Of a stretch of 5,695 nt of DNA, positions 1-5,362 are shown piece after piece. The notes beneath the pieces were generated by a model, which had not been told where the DNA came from, searched no databases, and saw only the letters and a list, made by a program, of their open reading frames with translations. The DNA lies in assembly GCA_002254285.1 (NCBI GenBank), contig NIUZ01000132.1:1-5695 (forward strand), read 5' to 3'. The first letter of the stretch is position 1. Each line of letters opens with the position of its first letter. This DNA is from Bacteroidetes bacterium 4572_112. Lineage in GTDB: Bacteria > Bacteroidota > Bacteroidia > Bacteroidales > UBA1556. Made by a program: the position numbers and the translations under genes.

Positions 1-1
1 A

Positions 2-634
2 TCAAACTCTTCATATAAAATGGATTTCGGAACAGGGGACTCTATTTGTCCTGATGGAAGATATCGTTCGGGCATTTGTAATATTATTATCGAAGGAAAT
101 TTAATGGATTCTCTCTCTAGTGCTTTTCTTGATTTTGATGATTTCTATACCGAAGGTTTTGGTGTTGTTGGTCATTGCGATATCTTTAATTTTGGTACTA
201 CAAACGGAAATATTTATCTGTTTTTTAAACTTACAGATGGTTATTTGAACTACCAATATGAACATGAATATGGAATTTCTTACAATTTTGATAAAGATAT
301 TTTGTGGGTAAATGGTTATGAAACTCCTTTGATTTTTTCTGATGATAGTTTTTTAGTCTCTGGACATTGTTACGGCAGAACGGCAGAACACGACCGTTTT
401 TTAGTAACTACTCGTAGCAATATGGAGTGGCCAGCAAATTGTTCCTATTATTCAAAAGGGGTTGTGGATTTTGTTCTTCCCGATTTTTCTGTGGGAAAGG
501 GATATCTTGATTTTGCTGGGCATTATGGCTCAAATCCTGGGTGCAATAGAGAGTATTGGTATGCTTTTCGTGCTAGAGTAACAAATACAAATCTTTTTAT
601 TGGCGATTCTGCTTCTTTTAATATTGAATATTAG
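2..634 (+). CDS. C-terminal part of a probably exported Bacteroidota hypothetical protein (5' end outside window)
   Basis: The frame is open from the left edge, so this is the 3' part of a larger gene. The ATG at 20 is unlikely to be the start, because the residues before it (S-Y-K, then M-D-F-G-T-G) look like the middle of a beta-strand motif. I do not recognise a named family. From memory, the pattern D-F-G-T-G...C-P-D-G-R-x-R-x-G near the left edge, followed by alternating beta-strand and aromatic segments and a late L-D-F-x-G...G-C, resembles a widespread group of Bacteroidota putative lipoproteins of unknown function. Any signal peptide would lie upstream of the window. The visible part has six cysteines, no obvious membrane helix and many Gly, Asp, Tyr and Phe residues, which fits an extracytoplasmic beta-rich fold. 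It ends with TAG at 632-634. Coding in this frame is likely because of the length, the composition and the motif; function is unknown. Confidence 0.7.
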   Translation, partial: SNSSYKMDFGTGDSICPDGRYRSGICNIIIEGNLMDSLSSAFLDFDDFYTEGFGVVGHCDIFNFGTTNGNIYLFFKLTDGYLNYQYEHEYGISYNFDKDILWVNGYETPLIFSDDSFLVSGHCYGRTAEHDRFLVTTRSNMEWPANCSYYSKGVVDFVLPDFSVGKGYLDFAGHYGSNPGCNREYWYAFRARVTNTNLFIGDSASFNIEY

Positions 635-679
635 ATTTTTATAGGTTTTTATTTCCTTTGAAATAATAAGATTTTCTGT

Positions 680-698
680 GGGCTGAGGCTCTCGACCC
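680..698. other. GC-rich imperfect hairpin in the 635-800 spacer
   Basis: In an otherwise very AT-rich spacer, GGG at 680-682 can pair with CCC at 696-698 and GAG with CTC around a three-base loop, with one G-U pair and one mismatch between the two blocks. No T-run follows on the plus strand, so it is a poor intrinsic terminator for the preceding gene. It could be a transcript-end structure or chance. Nothing else in 635-720 looks like a gene. Confidence 0.25.
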
Positions 699-721
699 AA
701 ATCATCTAAAAAAAACTGTTC

Positions 722-741
722 TTTTCAAACCTCTTTGAAAA
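722..741. repeat. 8-bp perfect inverted repeat, possible weak terminator
   Basis: TTTTCAAA (722-729) and TTTGAAAA (734-741) are perfect inverted arms around a CCTC loop. On the plus strand a T-rich but interrupted stretch follows (745-770). On the minus strand a run of eight T lies just beyond the stem (complement of 708-715). It could be a weak end signal for the gene stopping at 634, although the stem is mostly A-T and lies about 90 bases downstream of that stop. Confidence 0.3.
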
Positions 742-776
742 CAATATTTTCCTTTTCTTATTTTTGATTTTTGCTG

Positions 777-784
777 TATCTTTG
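777..784 (+). promoter_or_regulatory. Bacteroidota-type -7 promoter box (TATCTTTG) for the kinase gene
   Basis: TATCTTTG matches the TAnnTTTG -7 consensus of the Bacteroidota housekeeping sigma factor. It ends 16 bases before the ATG at 801, so the leader would be very short and A-rich (CACAAAACAACAAATA) with no Shine-Dalgarno, which is common in this phylum. No good TTTG -33 element is seen at the usual distance. The box also argues against translation starting at the in-frame TTG at 771, which lies upstream of it. Confidence 0.55.
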
Positions 785-800
785 CACAAAACAACAAATA

Positions 801-1559
801 ATGATAGAACATCCTCACGATCTTGTAAAACAGCTCTTTTTTGAATGGAAAGGTTGCCAACCACAAAAACTCGATGCTTTGCCACTCTCTGGATCTGATC
901 GTAGATATTTTAGATTATCTGCTGATAACGAGTCGGTTATTGCGGTTTTCAATAGCGACATAAAAGAGAATAAGGCTTTTTTGGCTTTCTCGAAAAGTTT
1001 TGCCGATGTAAATCTTTCTGTGCCCAAAATTTTAGCTCAAAGTAAAAATGAGTTGGTCTATCTGCAAGAAGATTTGGGAGACATTACTCTGTTTGCACAT
1101 TTGTCAGAAGTGCGTAAAAAAAATGGCTGGACAAACTCTCTTACAGAGCTTTATAAAAAAGTGCTCTCTTCTTTGCCAGCTTTCCAACTTTGCAAAGGTG
1201 TTGATTATAATTTGTGTTATCCTCGGTCGGCTTTCGATTTGCAATCTATGAAATGGGATTTGAGTTATTTCAAATATTATTTTCTGAAATTGGCAAAAAT
1301 TCCTTTTGATGAGCAACTGTTAGAGAATGATTTTGATACTTTTACAAATTTTCTTCTCGAAGCAAAAAGTGATTTCTTTCTCTATCGCGATTTCCAGTCG
1401 CGGAATATTATGTTGAAAAATAACGAGATATTTTTCATCGATTATCAAGGTGGACGCAAAGGCGCTCTTCAGTATGATTTGGCTTCTTTGTTATGGGATG
1501 CAAAAGCGAATATTCCTAATGATGTTCGTCAGGAATTGCTAAAGCACTGTCTAAGCTAA
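801..1559 (+). CDS. APH/AmgK-like phosphotransferase, C-terminally truncated
   Basis: This is a 252-residue protein of the aminoglycoside-phosphotransferase (protein-kinase-like) fold. Visible landmarks are a Gly-rich loop G-S-D-R-R-Y-F-R (31-38), the acidic-hydrophobic segment L-V-Y-L-Q-E-D-L-G (85-93) at the lobe hinge, the catalytic loop Y-R-D-F-Q-S-R-N (195-202, Asp197 and Asn202), and the metal-binding I-D-Y-Q-G-G (213-218, Asp214). These match the Bacteroidota kinases related to the MurNAc/GlcNAc kinase AmgK, so a small-molecule, possibly sugar, kinase is likely; the substrate is unknown. Family members as I know them run about 80 or more residues further, often with a RapZ-like C-terminal domain. 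This one stops at L-K-H-C-L-S just after the A-S-L-L-W-D-A-K-A segment. No other frame downstream continues the homology, so a frameshift is unlikely. ATG 801 is chosen over the in-frame TTG at 771 because the conserved N-terminus and the promoter box place the start there. It may be a decayed gene. Confidence 0.78.
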   Translation: MIEHPHDLVKQLFFEWKGCQPQKLDALPLSGSDRRYFRLSADNESVIAVFNSDIKENKAFLAFSKSFADVNLSVPKILAQSKNELVYLQEDLGDITLFAHLSEVRKKNGWTNSLTELYKKVLSSLPAFQLCKGVDYNLCYPRSAFDLQSMKWDLSYFKYYFLKLAKIPFDEQLLENDFDTFTNFLLEAKSDFFLYRDFQSRNIMLKNNEIFFIDYQGGRKGALQYDLASLLWDAKANIPNDVRQELLKHCLS

Positions 1560-1767
1560 GCTCATAAAGGTCGTATATAATTATTGTAGAATCGTGGTGC
1601 TTTATCCATTTCTTATATTGCTCATAACCACTACTACCATGAGCTTTTGATATTGCAAGCTTTGTAGTTTTGTGTATAGTTATTTGTTTCTCATAATTAT
1701 TACACGACGACAAAATAAAAGCAAATGCAATTATTATAAGAAAATATTGGTGGATTTTGAAATTCAT
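1516..1767 (-). CDS. Small putative lipoprotein, 83 aa, possibly with a chimeric C-terminus
   Basis: The protein starts M-N-F-K-I-H, followed by a hydrophobic stretch (about residues 8-19) and a lipobox L-S-S-C with the lipidated cysteine at position 22, so it should be a signal-peptidase-II lipoprotein with a mature part of about 62 residues. I recognise no family. The mature part is polar, with charged and aromatic residues and no further cysteine. Codons from about 71 onward (S-L-D-S-A-L-A...) are simply the antisense of the kinase gene end, so the native C-terminus may have been lost and replaced by readthrough until the TAG at 1516-1518. A TACCTTTG box on the minus strand (1801-1808) could be its promoter, downstream of the redox operon terminator, so it is probably a separate transcript. 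A real signal peptide with a lipobox supports coding; function is unknown and it could be a remnant. Confidence 0.55.
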   Translation of the reverse strand: MNFKIHQYFLIIIAFAFILSSCNNYEKQITIHKTTKLAISKAHGSSGYEQYKKWIKHHDSTIIIYDLYELSLDSALAIPDEHH

Positions 1768-1800
1768 ATATTAACTAAGCTTATTGATTTATATTATCAA

Positions 1801-1808
1801 CAAAGGTA
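1801..1808 (-). promoter_or_regulatory. Candidate -7 box (TACCTTTG) for the small lipoprotein
   Basis: Read on the minus strand, TACCTTTG fits TAnnTTTG and lies 33 bases upstream of the lipoprotein ATG at 1767. It directly abuts the T-run of the preceding terminator, so the operon end and the next promoter are packed together. No convincing -33 element is visible, because that region is occupied by the terminator stem. Confidence 0.4.
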
Positions 1809-1839
1809 AAAAAAAAGCTCACATTGCTGTGAGCTTTTT
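1808..1839 (-). terminator. Rho-independent terminator of the redox operon
   Basis: A 12-bp perfect stem (1812-1823 with 1828-1839; GCTCACA core flanked by A/T pairs) closes a four-base loop. On the minus strand it is followed by a T-run that extends to 1808 (complement of the A-run 1808-1816), the classic intrinsic terminator layout. It begins 18 bases after the cytochrome stop codon. The plus-strand side also has five T after the GC core, so it could act weakly on convergent transcripts from the kinase gene. Confidence 0.85.
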
Positions 1840-1857
1840 AATATTGTTTTGAGTATC

Positions 1858-2769
1858 CTATCTTTCACGAAGGTTATAAATTCTTAGCAGCTGAAATACA
1901 GCCCAACCAATAACACCCAAAGTGCCTAAAGTAACAGTAAGGTAGGAGATAAGTAACCAAAGAGGAGTTCTTGCGCTAGTACCCCACATATGTCGTCCTT
2001 CTATTGGGTTTTCCCATTTCTCAGGATAGCCAATAGTTACAGTTTCTTCCTTTGCAAAAGCTTTATCATTTGTACGTGCTATAATTTCTACATTGCCATC
2101 AAGATTGGCTTTAAGACCAGTAGCATCAACATTTACTTCACCATTTTCGTCAGTACGTTGTCCTTCAATAAGTGCCATATTACCGAAGTAACGTTTTACA
2201 AATAAGTCAACTTTTACACCTTTAGCTTTTGCCGGATGACCATTATCGTCAACAGCAATAACTCTTACAGTAAAACTTTGTGCTGCATCATTATATATAG
2301 CCTCAACATCTTTAATAGTTCCTTTAAACTTTTCTACTTTAGGAGCTGCAGCTGCATTGCCTGAAGCAGGAGGTACGTATGCATCGTAATTAGCACGAAT
2401 AAATGCAACTACTTTCCAACGCTCATCTTCCGAAAGACTTCCACTGAAAGGAGGCATTCCACCTTTACCGTTGGTTATTTTAGCGAAAATTTCGCCATCA
2501 GTATTAGCCGCTTGCCAATCTGTAGCGCCCAAATTTGGTGCTAGTGGCAATGCTCTTTCGTTGCTAGGTGCAACAAATACTTCACCATGGCACATTTTAC
2601 AGCTTTTATTATAAATGCCATTTCCAGCATCCTGTATATCTTCGGTAAACGCAACACCCAAGGTCATAGCCTTTTGATCGGCAGTTACATTCCAATCCTG
2701 TGCGCTTGCATTAGTCATTATTAAGAGGCTAATGCTTACAAAACTTAATATTTTACTTAATTTGTTCAT
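1858..2769 (-). CDS. Membrane-anchored mono-haem cytochrome c with Ig-like domain
   Basis: This 303-residue protein is the probable periplasmic haem subunit of the redox module. A Sec signal peptide (about 1-23, ending A-S-A before Q-D) is followed by a class I cytochrome c domain (about 45-132) with the haem site C57-K-M-C60-H61 and a likely distal ligand Met105 in G-G-M-P-P-F. A Pro/Ala-rich linker (132-148) leads to a beta-rich region (about 149-248) with the D-D-N-G-H-P-A and R-T-D-E-N-G-E-V-N-V signatures typical of Ig-like or carboxypeptidase-regulatory-like domains. One membrane helix (about 269-295) and a short basic tail end the protein, so it should be anchored with the haem outside. 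Its ATG lies 21 bases after the NrfD-type gene stop, preceded by AAGGGAAA (2776-2783, minus strand), the only start in the operon with a Shine-Dalgarno-like sequence. The haem domain resembles small cytochromes of quinol-oxidising complexes; the Ig-like extension is unusual. The electron partner is unknown. Confidence 0.85.
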   Translation of the reverse strand: MNKLSKILSFVSISLLIMTNASAQDWNVTADQKAMTLGVAFTEDIQDAGNGIYNKSCKMCHGEVFVAPSNERALPLAPNLGATDWQAANTDGEIFAKITNGKGGMPPFSGSLSEDERWKVVAFIRANYDAYVPPASGNAAAAPKVEKFKGTIKDVEAIYNDAAQSFTVRVIAVDDNGHPAKAKGVKVDLFVKRYFGNMALIEGQRTDENGEVNVDATGLKANLDGNVEIIARTNDKAFAKEETVTIGYPEKWENPIEGRHMWGTSARTPLWLLISYLTVTLGTLGVIGWAVFQLLRIYNLRER

Positions 2770-2790
2770 CTTATATTTCCCTTAATATTT

Positions 2791-4140
2791 TTATAAATCC
2801 TTATGAATATCAACTCCTTTTTCTTCAGCAATTTCCCACATAGGAATTACTGGGAAAATTTTCACCAAAATACTTACTATAAGTATAGCAGCAGCTAAAA
2901 TCCCCAAAGTAACAGTTATTTCTAGCCCTGTAGGTACATAATGATGGAAATTTTCTGGTACATTTTGTACAGGTAAAAATGGGTGTGCCAAAGTAGGTAC
3001 TACAATTATTACACGCTTAAACCAAGCGCCAATAACAATAGCTACTCCAATTATCATCATTGGGAAAGGCTTACGGAATGGCTTGAATAAACCAAATGTG
3101 ATTGGTAAAATAAGACCAAACATCTGTGTTAACCAAAACATAACCCCATATTCGCCATGGAATGAGAATAATGTAAATATATGATGTGCATCAGCAGTTT
3201 TCATTTTGTATGCTGGCACAAGAAATTCGTTAAGATTAAAGTAGAAATAAACAAGACCAACTAATACCATTAGTTTTCCCATTTTATCGAAGTGGTAATC
3301 AGTAATATAATCCTCAAGCTTATATGCCCTACGGATAAAGTACATAGCAACTAAAACTGCTCCTGAACCGGCAACAAAAGCACCAGTTACATAATATGGT
3401 CCGAATATAGTGCTATCCCAACCTGAGCGTAATGTTAATGCTGATAACCATGACGTTACAGTGTGTAATGCCATTGCTACAGGTACAATAAGAATTAATA
3501 AAACTCTAAGAGTACTATGTAGTATTTTGTATTGTCCTGGAGTTCCTACCCATCCTAATGAAAGAATATTATACATATTCCATTGCCATTTTGGAAGGTC
3601 CTTTTTCATATGGTTTCTTATGATTCCTAAATCGGGAAGCATAGGTAGTAAAAGCAAAAGGATACTTATTATAACGTATACATTTACTACGGTAACATCC
3701 CAAATAATTGGTGACTGAAATCTACCATGTAAAAACAGATTTAAAATCCTGTCGGGGCGACCCATATCCACTACAATTGCGATACCTGCCATCATAGCAA
3801 AAGCTAGGGCAATCATTTCGGCAATTCGTGAGATAGGTATTATCCATTTTTGGCCCAGTAGACCTACCACTGCTGAAATAAGCATTCCAACTAATGCGGT
3901 GGCTACAAAGAAAACGAATGAGGCAATATATAGTCCCCAGGATACATAATCGCGCATTCCTGTTTGCCCTAGTCCGTTTTGTAATTGAATAATATAACCC
4001 CAAATGGCAACCGCTATTATTGTAAGCAGCATACCAATCCATAATTTGTAAATCAAAGGGAATTTTGTCATTGGCGTAAGAATATCCTCACGGATTTTCG
4101 CCATTATTGCTTCGTCGCTTTGTTTTTTAATTTCTGACAT
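2791..4140 (-). CDS. nrfD: NrfD/ActC/HybB-type quinone-interacting membrane subunit
   Basis: This 449-residue polytopic protein has about ten predicted helices (roughly 31-52, 66-93, 104-124, 146-166, 210-231, 247-268, 287-307, 330-351, 361-382, 405-428). It belongs to the NrfD/PsrC superfamily, whose members bind menaquinol and pass electrons to or from a periplasmic ferredoxin-like subunit without haem. From memory the closest match is the long ActC/ActF and HybB branch rather than the short eight-helix NrfD/PsrC: L-P-D-L (168-171), L-H-T-V-T-S-W (225-231), G-W-D-S-T-I-F-G-P-Y-Y (240-250) and N-E-F-L (304-307) correspond to conserved ActC segments, with Asp170, His226 and Glu305 as candidate quinone- or proton-handling residues. 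It lies 51 bases after the ferredoxin gene and 21 before the cytochrome gene, all on one strand, so the three are co-transcribed and probably form one complex. No clear Shine-Dalgarno precedes the ATG. The family is certain; the symbol is generic and the exact complex is uncertain. Confidence 0.9.
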   Translation of the reverse strand: MSEIKKQSDEAIMAKIREDILTPMTKFPLIYKLWIGMLLTIIAVAIWGYIIQLQNGLGQTGMRDYVSWGLYIASFVFFVATALVGMLISAVVGLLGQKWIIPISRIAEMIALAFAMMAGIAIVVDMGRPDRILNLFLHGRFQSPIIWDVTVVNVYVIISILLLLLPMLPDLGIIRNHMKKDLPKWQWNMYNILSLGWVGTPGQYKILHSTLRVLLILIVPVAMALHTVTSWLSALTLRSGWDSTIFGPYYVTGAFVAGSGAVLVAMYFIRRAYKLEDYITDYHFDKMGKLMVLVGLVYFYFNLNEFLVPAYKMKTADAHHIFTLFSFHGEYGVMFWLTQMFGLILPITFGLFKPFRKPFPMMIIGVAIVIGAWFKRVIIVVPTLAHPFLPVQNVPENFHHYVPTGLEITVTLGILAAAILIVSILVKIFPVIPMWEIAEEKGVDIHKDL

Positions 4141-4191
4141 GTCTTTTGTCTATTATAGAATTTTTAATTCTTATTAATTTCCTAAATAATA

Positions 4192-5133
4192 TTATCCGTG
4201 CTGTGGTTTAGGCTCTTCTTCTCCTAGGTAGTTCAATTCACCAGCTTTATATTCAAAAGTTCTATCTTTTGGGGGTAAATAATACACACTAGGCTTAGTT
4301 CCTAATTCTGGTAATAAAGTATAAGCTCCATTATCGCTTAATAAAGTACTTAAGCGTACAGTTTCTTTACTTGTACCATTGGTAACAGCATCTTCGTTGG
4401 CATCGCCAAACCAATATGTTCCATTAGGACATGCCGAAACGCAGTATGGTAGTTTACCAATACGTAATCTGTCGGCGCTGAATAAACATTTAGAAACAGT
4501 ACCTTTTTTCTGTGGTACGTTAAGCTCCATATCGTAAACTGCATTCTCATCTCCTTCATAATACTTAGGCTCTTCCCAGTTAAATACTCGGGCAGAATAA
4601 GGACATGCTGCAATACAGAATCTACAACCGATACAACGCTCATTATCAATAAGTACAATGCCATCCTTACGCTTGAAAGTAGCGTCAACAGGGCATACCT
4701 TAGTACAAGGAGGATTGTCACAATGCATACATGGCTTTGGCTGATAATAAAATCCTGTTCCCTCAGCATTTTCTGTCTGCAATACGTTTATGTGATGTTG
4801 CTCAGGCTTTAGATGGTGAGCACCTTGACAAGCGCTCATACACTTACGTGCATTTTTACACTTTGCAAGGTCAATAACCATTACAAATTTCTTTCCTGAA
4901 AGACCTTCACGAGAGCGTATCTGCATCTCATTAAGGTTTAATTTTAGTTCTGTTTTTTTACCGTTAATAACTTTTCCATCTGTGGTAAGCATAGGAACTT
5001 TTTCCTCGTCATCCGTTACACACGAACTTAGTATCCCTAATGTAGACACAGCTGATGCCGTACCAACACTGATACCAAACTTTTTAAGGAAATTTCTACG
5101 TGAAGTTGCTTCTGGCGTAATCTTCTTACTCAT
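4192..5133 (-). CDS. Tat-exported four-motif 4Fe-4S ferredoxin subunit (HybA/DsrO/ActB-like), two cysteines missing
   Basis: This 313-residue protein is the probable electron-transfer subunit partnering the NrfD-type protein. The N-terminus has a twin-arginine motif S-R-R-N-F-L-K-K (11-18), a hydrophobic stretch and a lipobox-like L-S-S-C38, so it is likely exported folded and possibly lipid-anchored. Four cysteine motifs follow: I, C92 C98 C102 (Ala95 where the second Cys is expected); II, C135 C138 C143 C147; III, C167 C170 C173 C177; IV, C216 C231 C235 (Ser219 where the second Cys is expected). Motifs II and III are complete and hold two ordinary [4Fe-4S] clusters. Motifs I and IV normally share two further clusters and here offer three cysteines each. 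The layout matches DmsB/PsrB/HybA/DsrO-type subunits. It is the first gene of the operon, with its ATG next to a 229-base divergent spacer. The tail after about 240 is poorly conserved. The enzyme it serves is not encoded here. Confidence 0.9.
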   Translation of the reverse strand: MSKKITPEATSRRNFLKKFGISVGTASAVSTLGILSSCVTDDEEKVPMLTTDGKVINGKKTELKLNLNEMQIRSREGLSGKKFVMVIDLAKCKNARKCMSACQGAHHLKPEQHHINVLQTENAEGTGFYYQPKPCMHCDNPPCTKVCPVDATFKRKDGIVLIDNERCIGCRFCIAACPYSARVFNWEEPKYYEGDENAVYDMELNVPQKKGTVSKCLFSADRLRIGKLPYCVSACPNGTYWFGDANEDAVTNGTSKETVRLSTLLSDNGAYTLLPELGTKPSVYYLPPKDRTFEYKAGELNYLGEEEPKPQHG

Positions 5134-5150
5134 AATATGTTAAGATTATA

Positions 5151-5182
5151 TTTGTTTCTTTAATTATTTGTTTCTTTAATTG
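5151..5182. repeat. Two tandem 16-bp repeats upstream of the ferredoxin gene
   Basis: TTTGTTTCTTTAATTA (5151-5166) is followed with no gap by the same 16 bases with one change at the last position (5167-5182). The pair lies 17 to 49 bases upstream of the ferredoxin ATG, where the operon leader or promoter must be. Read in the gene direction the unit is A-rich (TAATTAAAGAAACAAA). It could be a double binding site for a regulator, an A-rich translation-enhancing leader, or a recent slippage duplication. The rest of the 229-base spacer (5134-5362) is AT-rich and holds no gene. I find no minus-strand TAnnTTTG box in it, so the operon promoter is not located. Confidence 0.7.
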
Positions 5183-5317
5183 AGTATTTGATTGCGTAAA
5201 TATATATAGATTTTGTGATATTATAATGTTAAGTTTATAATTTGTATTGATTCTAAATAAAGATATATTATATTATTTATTACAAATAGATTATTGTTAA
5301 TGCACTAAAAAAATCCT

Positions 5318-5325
5318 TAGCTTTG
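5318..5325 (+). promoter_or_regulatory. Bacteroidota-type -7 box (TAGCTTTG) for the response regulator
   Basis: TAGCTTTG fits TAnnTTTG, with a TTG at 5294-5296 about 21 bases upstream as a possible -33 element. The ATG at 5363 lies 37 bases downstream, preceded by an A/T-rich leader without a Shine-Dalgarno. This is the best-formed promoter in the window. Confidence 0.55.
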
Positions 5326-5362
5326 TGCAACCGATAAATCACGTAGCAAATTATAACAATAC

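Noticed and set aside
20..22. ATG as the start of the first gene
   Set aside because: The frame is open to the left edge and the residues just before the ATG fit the same beta-strand motif, so this is an internal methionine.
771..800. TTG start giving the kinase ten extra residues
   Set aside because: The stretch contains the TATCTTTG promoter box, and the family-like sequence begins at the ATG at 801.
815..1316. Open frames antisense to (815-1027, 1104-1316) or out of frame with (1048-1251) the kinase gene
   Set aside because: They overlap a frame with clear kinase motifs and their translations show no domain or signal features.
1990..2205. Plus-strand open frame opposite the cytochrome gene
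   Set aside because: Antisense shadow of the Ig-like region; no promoter, start context or motif of its own.
3410..4042. Open frames 3410-3718 (+) and 3722-4042 (-) inside the NrfD-type gene
   Set aside because: They lie within a long frame with ten membrane helices and family motifs; translations look random.
4157..4171. Small hairpin AGAATT/AATTCT between the ferredoxin and NrfD-type genes
   Set aside because: A six-pair, nearly all A-T stem with no T-run is expected by chance in such AT-rich DNA; not a terminator or attenuator.
4350..4769. 139-codon minus-strand frame inside the ferredoxin gene
   Set aside because: It is a shifted frame over the cysteine motifs, and the true frame carries the conserved clusters.
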